Shown here piece after piece: positions 5,794 through 13,854 of a DNA stretch of 19,693 nucleotides. The stretch spans positions 1 through 19,693 of the forward strand of contig SXOM01000673.1 in the NCBI GenBank assembly GCA_005776735.1, given 5' to 3'. Each line of letters begins with the position of its first letter. Within the stretch, counting starts at the first letter, position 1. This stretch comes from Pseudomonadota bacterium. Its GTDB lineage: Bacteria; Myxococcota_A; UBA796; SXON01. The translations under genes were made by a program, and so were the position numbers. Below the pieces are notes generated by a model. The model was not told where the DNA came from. It saw nothing but the letters and a program-made list of their open reading frames with translations, and did not search any database.

Positions 5794-8544
5794 TCAGCGT
5801 TTGCCGGACACCTTGTCCCAGGCGTCGTCCCCGATCTGCGTGCGCCACCACGCATCGAGGTCCACCCCCTCGGCGACCAGGCCGGCGGGCGCGAGGCTGT
5901 CGAGCGCGGACTGCGGTCCGAGCGCCGCCCAGGTGAAGGTGTCGGCGCAGGTGGAGATGGCCCGCCGGAGCGCGGCCCCATCGAACGCGGCGTAGGCGTC
6001 GGCCCGCCGGGAGAACCACCCGTCGCGGTCGGACGCCAGCGCACGCTCCCGCAAGACCAGGGCGAGCCCCCGCGGCGAAGAGGCCAGGAGGCGCTCGCGC
6101 GTGGCGGCCAGCCAGGACAGGCGCCGGGCGTCGGCGTCGGTGACCGTCTGCGCGCCGCTGGTGAGCTCCCCGACCAGCGCCGCCACCACCGAGCCCAGGC
6201 CGACCGGCTCGACGTCACCGCTCAAGAGCGTGAAGCTCGGCGTGGCCGCGAGCTCCCACTCCGCGACGCGAAGGCCATAGCTCAGGCCGGCGCGCTCCCG
6301 CGCCACGAGGTTGGCGCGCTCGTCGAGCCACAGCGCCAACGCCCGCTCGGCAGGGAACCGGTCCGCGCCGGGGTCGCACGCCGCCGCGAGGCGCACGCCG
6401 CCGCGGCGTTCGTCCCGCAGGTAAACGCCGCGCCGAGCATCGCCCTTTTGGGCGACCAGGGGCGGGAGCGGCGTCGGTGCCGGCGGGAGGCGCGCGGGCC
6501 ACGTGCCCAACGCCGCCCGCGCTTCGGCGAGGAGCGCCTCGGCGTCGATGTTTCCGACCCCGAGGACCGTGGACCACTCCGGTCGGCGCATCGCGAGGAG
6601 CGACTGCAGAAGGCGGGGATCGCCCAGGCGTTGTGCCGCCGACCAGTCCGCGTGCACCGGGAAGACCCCCGCGCCGTAGAGCCGCTGCGCCGCCAGCCGG
6701 CGGACCACGTCGCCCCCATCGGACGCGCGGTAGGTGGCAAGCCCCACCACCTCGGCGGGATCGGCCTTGGAGTCGAGCAGCTCGACCGCGCCGAGGCGCC
6801 GCACCAGCATCGGGAAGATGCGACCTTCGCGGGCGGGCGCGAGGTCGAACACGAACGCCACCTCGCGGGGGCCACTCCGTTCGTACGGGACCACCCCTTC
6901 GGCCCGCGCCAGCGCGGACGGATCGTAGCCCATGTTCCGGGCGTACCAGGTCTCACGCCAGGCCGTGACGTCCATCAGCCCCCGGACCGGCTCGGCGCCG
7001 GCCCCCCCACGGACCACGAGCTCGACCCGCGCCGTGGACATGCGGGAGTCGGGGAGGAGCACGACCTCGACGCCGCTGGCGAGGCGCTCGGTCCGGAGCT
7101 CGAGCTGGAGGGCCCGCTTTCGCACGGCCTCGGCCGACACCTCGACGCGGGACGCCGTTGCCGTCGTGCGCACGACCGCCGAGGGTACGGCGGCGGCGTT
7201 CGAGCCCGACAGGACGGTCGCCCACACCGCACGTTCCTTGGTGAACCAGCGCTGGGCGAACGCGGTGACGTGCCCCCACTCGAACGACGACAGCTCGGCG
7301 AGCCGCGCGTCGAGCCCGTGCCCGCCGCGGTCGGTGTGCGCCGCCCGGTACGCGTCGATCGCGTGGTGGGTCACCGGGGCCGTCCGTCCGCCGTGCGTCC
7401 GCAGGATCGCCAGTTGGGCCCCCACCCGCGCCCCCCCGAACCGGTCGGGCCCGGCGCCGAAGTACTTGATGCGGTCCGGGTCCTGGAGCATGCGCAGGCC
7501 CGACGCCATCGCCGTCGACGCGACCGCGACCTGCGCGTCGTCGTCGACCGGTTGTTCGCAGAGGACGGCCGAGCCGAGCCGCGCCGCCACCAGCGAGCAC
7601 GTCGGCCAGAACCAGAGATCGCGCCCCCCGAAACCAGAGGCCAGCGCGTACTCGAGCACCGGGATCGCCAACTCGGCGAGGTCGTGCTCGCCCGCCCACC
7701 CGCCCGGCACCGCGAAGCCGACGAACACGCGAGGCGGCGACGGCGACCGCGAGACCAGCGGCGCGGGCGCGAGCGGCAGCCCCGGCTCGGGTCCCCGTTC
7801 GACCGTGGCCGGACACGGGACCGCGGGGGTCGCGGACAACACACGCGCCGGGAGCACACGCACCAGCGTCTCCTCGACGCTCCCGATGGGCGCTCCGCGC
7901 ACGTACAAGCTCACCAACTCGGGACGTACCCGCGCGGCGGCGAACTCCCGGACATCGGCCAGCGTCAGCGCCGCCACCCCGCCCGAATGTTCCGAATAGG
8001 CCTGCGCGTAGGGGTGCGGGGCCGGAAACAGCCGTGGAAAGACGTACCGCACCGCCGACCGGCCGAACTCGTCGTCGCCGGACTCGAGCTCCCGCTGCAC
8101 CACCGCCCGTTCGGCCGCGAACTCGGCCTCCCCCACGCCGGCGAGCGGGTCGGTGAAGAACGCGCCCTGGAGCGCCAACATCGCATCGAGCTCGTCGGGG
8201 GCGCCCTCCACCGCGAAGGTGAGCGTGTCGGGGTCGGTGTACGCGTTGTGCACCCCCACGCGATCGACGACCTCGCGCACGGACTCGCCGGGACGCGCCC
8301 GTGAGCGGTACCAGAGATGCTCGAAGAGGTGGGCGAGGCCAGCCTTCCCCGGGGGTTCGTAGCGCATCCCCGCCTCGACCACCGTCACCACGGACGCGAC
8401 CCCGTCGGGCTCGTCGGAGGCCACGTAGATCGCGAGCCCCGCCGAGGTGCACGAACGGACCATCGGCCACGGGGCCGACACGACGGGCGGCTCGGGCTTG
8501 GGGATGACCGGGAGGGCGAGCGCCGAGACAACCAAGAGCAGCAT
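5794..8544 (-). CDS. Large two-half M16 (insulinase/pitrilysin-type) metallopeptidase, exported
   Basis: A 916-residue zinc peptidase starting at ATG 8544 with a short hydrophobic signal-like N-terminus. The inverted zinc motif HLFEH is at residues 72-76, and the third ligand E152 in ERAVVQRELE follows at the usual spacing. The protein is a tandem of two M16 units. The second (from about residue 490) aligns at GLMDVTAW where the first has GLAHLFEH, so it has lost the zinc ligands and is the usual inactive half. The R/Y pair expected late in the active unit may correspond to ERAGLSYGLRV (about 760). M16 enzymes degrade peptides inside a closed chamber; paired periplasmic forms are common in Gram-negative bacteria, and here both halves are fused. 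It follows the exported protein at 8596-9288 by 51 bp and is probably co-transcribed with it. No strong ribosome site is visible. Confidence 0.88.
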   Translation of the reverse strand: MLLLVVSALALPVIPKPEPPVVSAPWPMVRSCTSAGLAIYVASDEPDGVASVVTVVEAGMRYEPPGKAGLAHLFEHLWYRSRARPGESVREVVDRVGVHNAYTDPDTLTFAVEGAPDELDAMLALQGAFFTDPLAGVGEAEFAAERAVVQRELESGDDEFGRSAVRYVFPRLFPAPHPYAQAYSEHSGGVAALTLADVREFAAARVRPELVSLYVRGAPIGSVEETLVRVLPARVLSATPAVPCPATVERGPEPGLPLAPAPLVSRSPSPPRVFVGFAVPGGWAGEHDLAELAIPVLEYALASGFGGRDLWFWPTCSLVAARLGSAVLCEQPVDDDAQVAVASTAMASGLRMLQDPDRIKYFGAGPDRFGGARVGAQLAILRTHGGRTAPVTHHAIDAYRAAHTDRGGHGLDARLAELSSFEWGHVTAFAQRWFTKERAVWATVLSGSNAAAVPSAVVRTTATASRVEVSAEAVRKRALQLELRTERLASGVEVVLLPDSRMSTARVELVVRGGAGAEPVRGLMDVTAWRETWYARNMGYDPSALARAEGVVPYERSGPREVAFVFDLAPAREGRIFPMLVRRLGAVELLDSKADPAEVVGLATYRASDGGDVVRRLAAQRLYGAGVFPVHADWSAAQRLGDPRLLQSLLAMRRPEWSTVLGVGNIDAEALLAEARAALGTWPARLPPAPTPLPPLVAQKGDARRGVYLRDERRGGVRLAAACDPGADRFPAERALALWLDERANLVARERAGLSYGLRVAEWELAATPSFTLLSGDVEPVGLGSVVAALVGELTSGAQTVTDADARRLSWLAATRERLLASSPRGLALVLRERALASDRDGWFSRRADAYAAFDGAALRRAISTCADTFTWAALGPQSALDSLAPAGLVAEGVDLDAWWRTQIGDDAWDKVSGKR

Positions 8545-8580
8545 GCGCGGAAACTAACGGGTCGCGTCGGGTTGCGCGCG

Positions 8581-8615
8581 CGCAGGTCGCGCCCGCTACG
8601 GGCGCACCGCCTGCG
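8581..8615 (-). terminator. Extended hairpin carrying a stop codon in its loop
   Basis: GCGCCCG (8589-8595) and CGGGCGC (8599-8605) form a perfect 7-bp stem around a 3-nt loop that is exactly the TAG stop of the 8596-9288 gene on the minus strand. An outer stem CGCAGG (8581-8586) with CCTGCG (8610-8615) extends it. It sits between two minus-strand genes, so it could attenuate or process the transcript ahead of the M16 gene. Confidence 0.35.
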
Positions 8616-9288
8616 TCCCGGACTTGGCGTGGACCGCCTGCTCCCGTACGGACCACTCCCGTGGCTGGAACGCGGACCGCTCCAACGCCACCGCGAACGG
8701 CTCGGTGCCGCCTGGCGCCACCACGAACGTGGACGAGACCGTGCGAAACGCCCAGCTCTCCTGGTCCCCCGAAAACTCCGCCGCGAACCAGGCGCGCCCC
8801 GGAAGGTGGATGGGACCCCGGAACCCCTCGTCGGAGCGCACGACCTCCTCGCCCCCCGCCGAGGTGGCCTCGAAGATCCCCGCACGCCGACCGCCGACCG
8901 TGATCCGCGCGTAGTGGTCCCCGGGGTCGATCACGATGCGCCCTGGCCAGTACGGCGACCGGTTCTTGGTGCGCTCGACCCACGCGAAGAACGGCCGCGA
9001 GTTGAGCGCCGACACCAGGAACCACCCCGCCCCGAGCTCGCCGACCGGGGCGGTGGCCACGACGAACACCGCCTCCTGAAACCGAGTCCCCGACCACTCC
9101 AGGTCGGTTCCGCACACCATCGCCGACCCCGCGAACACGAGGCCTTCGGGCGCGAGCAGCGCCGCGACCCAGGCGGCGTCGACCTCGCCGACGAGGCAGG
9201 ACTCGACCACGCCTTCCACCCGCAGGTCGAGCGGCGGCGCAGCGGGGGCGGCCCCGGCGAGGGCGGCGAAGGCGAGGAGCACGAACAT
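8596..9288 (-). CDS. Exported protein of unknown function
   Basis: A 230-residue protein from ATG 9288, with a signal peptide (MFVLLAFAALAGAAPA) cleaved near residue 16-18. An in-frame GTG at 9354 would add 22 residues with an Arg-rich start and has a GGGGGA 7 nt upstream, so the longer form is possible. I do not recognise the family. The visible order of segments (TRFQEAVFVVAT at about 68-79, GWFLVSALNSRPFFAW at 88-103, then PYWPGRIVI at 112-120) recalls the beta-barrel of acetoacetate-decarboxylase-like proteins, but this is a weak impression and the catalytic lysine context is not evident. Two cysteines (31 and 59) could pair in the periplasm. It precedes the M16 peptidase and is probably in the same transcript, so a periplasmic role is likely. 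It diverges from the metalloprotease at 9399 across 110 bp. Confidence 0.6.
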   Translation of the reverse strand: MFVLLAFAALAGAAPAAPPLDLRVEGVVESCLVGEVDAAWVAALLAPEGLVFAGSAMVCGTDLEWSGTRFQEAVFVVATAPVGELGAGWFLVSALNSRPFFAWVERTKNRSPYWPGRIVIDPGDHYARITVGGRRAGIFEATSAGGEEVVRSDEGFRGPIHLPGRAWFAAEFSGDQESWAFRTVSSTFVVAPGGTEPFAVALERSAFQPREWSVREQAVHAKSGTQAVRP

Positions 9289-9398
9289 GCCGGCGACGTA
9301 TTCGTTCGGCGCCTGGGACGCGCGCCGGCCTCGGCCCGACGAGCGGCCGGTCACGGCGCGTCCCCCACCCCGGATTACACTCCGCCCGGGAGCGACCC

Positions 9399-10265
9399 GT
9401 GCCCGATCTCAGCCGTTCCATGCACCAGGACCGCCGGACCCGCGCCCCGGAGGCGGCCACCGGCGCCGACCGCTCCGCCCAGGGTCGCCTGGGCAACGCC
9501 GCGCTGCAAGAGCGCCTGGGGCAACAGGCCGGCGAGCAGACGGCTTCCAGTGGCGACGAAGCGTGGACGCGGGGCCGCCCGCTGAAGGTCGCCAACCCGG
9601 CGCCCACCCAGCCGGGCCGGCAGGAGCGCACCGTGCTCGGGGTGCGCATCCTCGGCACCGACGTGTCGCCGAGCGCCCTCGACGCGTGCGAACGGTTCGT
9701 CACCCTCACCCTCGGCACGCGCCCCGACGTGCAGGAGCGCCTCGCCGACGCCGGTGTGGCCCTGGTGATCGTGCCCCGCGGCCGTCCGATGACCGAGCTG
9801 CCCGAGTTCAGCGCGCTCCGCGGCGGCACGACGTTCGACGGCCGACCCTGGGAGCAGGTCCGCGGCGCCGGCGGGATGCGGGCGTCGGGCGGCATGTGGG
9901 CCATCGCGGTGCCGGAGGAGAACCTCGTCCAGGTCGAGCCCGACAACGACAGCTACGGCAGCGGCTACAGCATCGGCCTCCACGAATTCGCACACACGAT
10001 CCAGTCCAAGGGCCTGGGGCGCGCCGAGCGTCGGGAGATCACGGCGTTGTACGAGGCCCGGCGCGCGGCCGGCGGCCCGTGGACCGAGGCCTACGGCGCG
10101 TCCAACGACCAGGAGTACTTCGCGCAGGCCACCAATTGTTTCTTCGGCGAGAACGGCCGCGTCGGCAACAACGGGGCCGAGTGGCTGCGGACCAACGACC
10201 GCCCGATGTTCGACTTCCTGGTGCGGCTCTACGGTGCGCCACCCGAAGCGCAACCCGCCCGCTGA
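9399..10265 (+). CDS. HExxH zincin metalloprotease with eCIS-cargo-like N-terminus
   Basis: A 288-residue protein from GTG 9399, with GGGAG 6 nt upstream; ATG 9420 is an alternative. There is no signal peptide. Residues 1-75 are polar and disordered-looking, and contain GRLGNAALQERLG (29-41). This resembles the GNxAxQxxL motif I associate with proteins linked to extracellular contractile injection systems. The catalytic domain (about 78-280) has HEFAH at 195-199 and a downstream Glu in DQEYFAQA (E239), the arrangement of gluzincins such as the anthrax lethal factor/M34-like group. H195 and H199 with E239 would bind zinc, and E196 would be catalytic. The lack of a signal peptide despite a protease domain fits either an intracellular enzyme or a cargo loaded in the cytosol. 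Its stop overlaps the next start (TGATG). The cargo idea is inference; no injection-system structural gene is in the window. Confidence 0.75.
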   Translation: MPDLSRSMHQDRRTRAPEAATGADRSAQGRLGNAALQERLGQQAGEQTASSGDEAWTRGRPLKVANPAPTQPGRQERTVLGVRILGTDVSPSALDACERFVTLTLGTRPDVQERLADAGVALVIVPRGRPMTELPEFSALRGGTTFDGRPWEQVRGAGGMRASGGMWAIAVPEENLVQVEPDNDSYGSGYSIGLHEFAHTIQSKGLGRAERREITALYEARRAAGGPWTEAYGASNDQEYFAQATNCFFGENGRVGNNGAEWLRTNDRPMFDFLVRLYGAPPEAQPAR

Positions 10266-10588
10266 TGCGTCGTCTCCCTCTCCTGCTCGCCGCCTTCGCC
10301 TGCCACGCTCCGGAGCCCGCCGTGCCGCCCATCGCCACCTACGAAGTCTACGCCGGCGCCGACCTCGTCCTGACCGTCCGTGCCGAGCCCGGCCCGCTCA
10401 CCAGCACCGCCCCGCCCCCGCCCGACGGCCACGTGCCCAGCCACCCCTTCCTGAGCGCCGGCGCCCACGACGCGGCGAGCGAGTCGCAGCTCCGCGCCAT
10501 CCTCGATCAGTCCACGGATGTCGAAGATTTTCTCGCCCGCCTCACCGCAGCGGGCTTCCGCGTCGAGCGCCTCGGGGCGATGCCGTAG
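10265..10588 (+). CDS. Small putative lipoprotein
   Basis: A 107-residue protein whose ATG overlaps the stop of the upstream metalloprotease gene by one base (TGATG), so the two are probably translationally coupled. It has a basic start (MRR), a hydrophobic core (LPLLLAAFA) and Cys13, a plausible but non-consensus lipobox (AFAC). A Pro-rich middle (about 48-58) is followed by a short alpha-helical C-terminus (SESQLRAILDQSTDVEDFLARLTAAGFRVERL, read in two parts: residues about 72-87 and 88-103). I do not recognise the family. Coupling suggests a function with the metalloprotease, possibly as an inhibitor or immunity-type partner, but nothing in the sequence proves this. Confidence 0.6.
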   Translation: MRRLPLLLAAFACHAPEPAVPPIATYEVYAGADLVLTVRAEPGPLTSTAPPPPDGHVPSHPFLSAGAHDAASESQLRAILDQSTDVEDFLARLTAAGFRVERLGAMP

Positions 10589-10692
10589 GCCCGTCCCGAA
10601 GCGCGCGGGGGCCGGCCGGCATCGCGGCGCCCGATCAAACAGGTTGCGGGTGGGGCACAATCGCATAGACGCGCGGCCTCCCGGGGGTCGCC

Positions 10693-11757
10693 GTGAAGGT
10701 GTTGCTCAACAAGATCGCGTCTGCGTCGCGCAACTGCAAGCTGGCGCGTGAGGTCACGCTGAGCTCGGCGATCGTGGCCGAAGAGGGCAGCGTGCTCGCG
10801 GTGCGGGCGCTCGACCGCAAGAGCGTCTACAACGAGGTCGAGGACGTCCACGGGCGCATGGCGACCGTGAACGAGGGCGACATCATCGCCGGCGTCCTCG
10901 GCGAACGGCGGGCGCTGCACGGGTACACCGGCGTGGTGCCCAAGGAGGTCAAGGTCGGCGACACGCTCCACCTGCTCAACCTCGGCGGGGTCATCGGCCA
11001 GTGCACGAGCTTCAACCCCGACGTCGGGCCGGCGTGCCGAGTCGAGGTGCTGGGCCAGGTGCTCACGTTCCCCCACCTGGGCGAGCGGCGCGGCGTGCCG
11101 GCGAGCATCAAGACCAACGCGCTCCCGAGCGCCGATCACGTCGATGCCAGCGTGCCGATCGTGGCCATCACCGGCACCTGCATGAACGCGGGCAAGACCT
11201 TCGCGGCGTGCGAGGTCATCCGCGGCCTCACGCGGCGCGGCTTCAAGGTCGGCGCGGCCAAGCTCACGGGCGTGTCGTTGCGGCGCGACACCCTGAAGAT
11301 GGAGGACGTGGGCGCGATCCGGGCGCTGTCGTTCAACGACGCGGGCATCGTGTCCACCAAGCGCGAGACGGCGTTGCCGGTGGCGCGGGGCATCGTCAAG
11401 GCGCTCAACGAGCCGCTCCACGGCGTCAAGGTCGACGTCATCGTGGTCGAGCTCGGGGACGGCATCATGGGCGAGTACGGGGTGGAAGAGATCCTCCGCG
11501 CCAAGGACCTGATGTCGTTGACGAAGGTGCACGTGCTGTGCGCGAACGACCCCGTCGGCGCGTGGGGCGCGGCGCGCAACTTCCGCGAAGACCTGGACCT
11601 GGAGCTGTCGGTCATCTCCGGCCCGCAGACCGACAACGCCGTCGGGCGCAACTTCGTCGAGCAGCGCCTGGGCCTGCCCGCCATCAACGCCCGCAGCCAG
11701 GGCGACGCCCTCGCCGGGCGCGTCGCGGAGCTGGTGGAGGCCGCGCGCCGTGCGTGA
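10693..11757 (+). CDS. P-loop NTPase-fold protein, DUF1611-like, coupled to argC
   Basis: A 354-residue soluble protein from GTG 10693. The N-terminal domain (about 1-150) is beta-rich and unassigned (VNEGDIIAGVLGERRALHGY near 59-78). The second half is a P-loop domain: Walker A GTCMNAGKT at 161-169, a following helix and strand (RRGFKVGAAKLTG), and a Walker B-like hydrophobic strand DVIVVELGDG at 248-257. The layout resembles DUF1611 and CobQ/MobB-type P-loop proteins. In DUF1611, DgcN has been described as a D-glutamate N-acetyltransferase. Its stop lies 8 bases inside argC, and argC-argD-argF' follow with overlaps, so it is the first gene of an arginine operon. Possible jobs are N-acylglutamate synthesis (missing from the cluster), nucleotide-dependent regulation, or metabolite repair. 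Family placement is moderate; function is unknown. Confidence 0.8.
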   Translation: MKVLLNKIASASRNCKLAREVTLSSAIVAEEGSVLAVRALDRKSVYNEVEDVHGRMATVNEGDIIAGVLGERRALHGYTGVVPKEVKVGDTLHLLNLGGVIGQCTSFNPDVGPACRVEVLGQVLTFPHLGERRGVPASIKTNALPSADHVDASVPIVAITGTCMNAGKTFAACEVIRGLTRRGFKVGAAKLTGVSLRRDTLKMEDVGAIRALSFNDAGIVSTKRETALPVARGIVKALNEPLHGVKVDVIVVELGDGIMGEYGVEEILRAKDLMSLTKVHVLCANDPVGAWGAARNFREDLDLELSVISGPQTDNAVGRNFVEQRLGLPAINARSQGDALAGRVAELVEAARRA

Positions 11758-12703
11758 GAAGGTCCGCGTCGCGGTGCTCGGCGCGTCCGGGTACACCGGC
11801 GCCGAGACGCTGCGCTGGCTCCTGGGCCACCCCGCGGTCGAGGTGGTGGGCGCCACCGCGCACAAACACGCCGGGAAGCGCCTGGCGGAGCTGTGGCCGC
11901 AGTTCCACGGGCACGAGCTGGTGCTCACCGCCGAGCCCCCCGCGGCCGACGTGTACTTCTTGTGCCTGCCGCACGGCGAGGCCACCCGCCTGGCGCCGAC
12001 GCTCGCGGCGGAGTGCGTGATCGACCTGAGCGGCGACCACCGCCTCCCCGCCGACCAGCACCGTCGCCACTACGGCTTCGAGCGGCCGGGCCCCCCGTGG
12101 GTGTACGGGCTCCCGGAGCTCGGCCCCGAGCGGCTCCTCGGCGCCGACCGCATCGCCAACCCCGGCTGCTTCGCCACCGCGCTGAGCCTGGCGTTGTTGC
12201 CCCTGGCCGGCAAGATGTCCGGGCGCGTCGCGGCAGTGGGCGTCACCGGCTCCACCGGGAGCGGCGCCACTCCGACCGACACCACGCACCACCCGGTCCG
12301 CGCCGAGAACCTCCGGGCATACAAGGTGCTCGGCCACCAGCACGTGCCCGAGGTCGAGAACGCCATCGGCGGCATCCGCCTGGACTTCGTGCCGATGTCG
12401 GGGCCGTTCCGGCGGGGCATCCTGGTCACCTACACGCTCCCGGCGGTGCCGGCCTCGCTGTGGGAGGGCTTCTACCAGCACAACCCGCTGGTGCGGGTGC
12501 TGCGCGCGCCCCCCGAGGTGCTGCACGTGGTCGGCAGCGCCCGGGCCGACATCGGCGTCATCGAAGGCGACGGCGTGACGGTCGTGCAGTGCGCGATCGA
12601 CAACCTGTGCCGCGGCGCCGCCACGCAGGCGGTCGCCAACCTCAACCTCCGCATGGGCTGGCCCATGCAGCTCGGCCTGGACCGTATCGGAGCCGTACCG
12701 TGA
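11750..12703 (+). CDS. argC: N-acetyl(or N-succinyl)-gamma-glutamyl-phosphate reductase
   Basis: Cytosolic NADPH-dependent reductase making N-acylglutamate semialdehyde from the acyl phosphate. It has 317 residues, starting at GTG 11750 inside the end of the P-loop gene (8-bp overlap). The dinucleotide motif GASGYTGAE is at 11-19, the catalytic cysteine C140 sits in ANPGCFATA, and the histidine motif GHQHVPE is at 195-201. The substrate loop VTGSTGSGATPTD (165-177) is like family members. The ANPGCFATA and GHQH forms match Bacteroidetes-type ArgC better than the NPGCYPTA of enteric enzymes. The length is slightly short for the family but all core parts are present. Its stop overlaps the argD start (GTGA), so translation is coupled along the operon. 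Confidence 0.95.
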   Translation: MREKVRVAVLGASGYTGAETLRWLLGHPAVEVVGATAHKHAGKRLAELWPQFHGHELVLTAEPPAADVYFLCLPHGEATRLAPTLAAECVIDLSGDHRLPADQHRRHYGFERPGPPWVYGLPELGPERLLGADRIANPGCFATALSLALLPLAGKMSGRVAAVGVTGSTGSGATPTDTTHHPVRAENLRAYKVLGHQHVPEVENAIGGIRLDFVPMSGPFRRGILVTYTLPAVPASLWEGFYQHNPLVRVLRAPPEVLHVVGSARADIGVIEGDGVTVVQCAIDNLCRGAATQAVANLNLRMGWPMQLGLDRIGAVP

Positions 12704-13854
12704 ACGACCCCATCACCCTCGACCAGCTCGTCGGCGCGCCGGGTCCCGAAGGCGACTGGCAGCTCGCCACCTACGACAAGCTGCCGCTGGACGTCGTGCG
12801 CGGCGAAGGCAGCCGCGTGCAGACCGCGGACGGCCGGTGGTACTGGGACTTCTACGGCGGTCACGCCGTGGCGCTCATCGGGCACAGCCACCCGACGTGG
12901 CGACGCATCGTCGCCGAACAGGCCGAGCGCCTGGTCTTCTACAGCAACGTGGTCTACTGCCCCGTCCGCACCGCGGCCTGTCGGGCCCTGGTCGAGTTCG
13001 CGCCGGCCAACCTCAGCCGCGTCTTCTTGAGCAACTCCGGCGCCGAGGCCAACGAGACCGCGCTGAAGTTGGCGCGCCACCACACGGGCAGGCCCGAGGT
13101 CGTCGCCTTCGAAGGCAGCTTCCACGGGCGTACGCTCGGGGCCCTGGCGGTCACCCACTCCGAGAAGTACCGGCGGTACGCCCTGCCGGAGTACGGTCAC
13201 ACCCGCTTCGCGCCGTGGGGCGAGGTCCCGACCCTCGACGAGCGCGTCGCCGCCGTGATCCTGGAGCCGGTGCAATCCCTGGCCGGCATGCGCACCGCGA
13301 CGCGTGAGTTCCTGCATGGCCTGCGCGCCGAGTGCGATCGGGTGGGCGCGCTCTTGATCCTCGACGAGGTACAGACCGCGTGGGGCCGCCTCGGCGCCAA
13401 TTTCGCGGCCGACTTCTGGAACGTACGCGCCGACCTCGTGACCAGCGCAAAGAGCGCGGCGGGCGGCTTCCCCGTGGGCGTCACCCTGGTCGACCAGGCC
13501 ATCGCCGCCGGGGTGAAGTCCGGCGATCAGGGCACGACGTTCGGCGCCGGTCCCCTCGCCTCCGCGGCGCTCCTCGCCACCCAGCACGTGATCCGCGCCG
13601 AAGGCCTGGTCGCGCGAGCCCGCGAGGTCGAGGCGCGCGTGCGCGCCGCGTTCCCCGGCGAGGTGCGCGGGCACGGCGGCCTGCTCGGGCTGTGCTTCCC
13701 CGACGCGGTCCGGCCGCGCGTGGCGGCGCTCCGCGAGCGCGGCTTCATCGTCGGCGGCAGCGACGTCCCCACCGTCATGCGACTGATGCCTCCTTTGAAC
13801 CTTCCCTTCGAGGCGATCGACGAGCTCGCCTCCGCACTTCGGAGCCTCGGATGA
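12700..13854 (+). CDS. argD: N-acyl-ornithine aminotransferase (class III PLP)
   Basis: PLP enzyme that aminates N-acylglutamate semialdehyde to N-acylornithine with glutamate as donor. It has 384 residues from GTG 12700, overlapping the argC stop by 4 bp. Class III hallmarks are the SNSGAEANE phosphate-binding loop (about 110-118), the LDEVQTAWGRLG segment with the PLP-contacting Asp, the Schiff-base lysine in TSAKSAAGGFPVG (about 248-260) and DQGTTFGAGPLAS. The family usually has KGLGGG after the lysine; KSAAGG is an unusual variant but keeps the lysine. The position between argC and argF' supports ArgD over other omega-aminotransferases. It ends in an ATGA overlap with argF'. Confidence 0.93.
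   Translation: MNDPITLDQLVGAPGPEGDWQLATYDKLPLDVVRGEGSRVQTADGRWYWDFYGGHAVALIGHSHPTWRRIVAEQAERLVFYSNVVYCPVRTAACRALVEFAPANLSRVFLSNSGAEANETALKLARHHTGRPEVVAFEGSFHGRTLGALAVTHSEKYRRYALPEYGHTRFAPWGEVPTLDERVAAVILEPVQSLAGMRTATREFLHGLRAECDRVGALLILDEVQTAWGRLGANFAADFWNVRADLVTSAKSAAGGFPVGVTLVDQAIAAGVKSGDQGTTFGAGPLASAALLATQHVIRAEGLVARAREVEARVRAAFPGEVRGHGGLLGLCFPDAVRPRVAALRERGFIVGGSDVPTVMRLMPPLNLPFEAIDELASALRSLG

Noticed and set aside
6448..8304. A 618-codon open frame on the plus strand antisense to the M16 gene
   Set aside because: Arg/His/Pro-rich with no family resemblance; antisense shadow of the M16 gene.
9375..9380. TACACT as a -10 element for the metalloprotease gene
   Set aside because: No matching -35 upstream, and a single hexamer carries little weight.
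6953..9946. A 997-codon open frame on the minus strand across the M16 gene, the exported protein gene and the metalloprotease gene
   Set aside because: Arg/Gly/Ala-rich product with no motif. It is a GC-driven shadow of frames that carry recognisable domains.
10644..10669. TTGCGG with a CATAGA-like -10 upstream of the P-loop gene
   Set aside because: The spacing is 14 bp and the -10 matches poorly. It is too weak to call as a promoter, although a promoter is expected in this gap.
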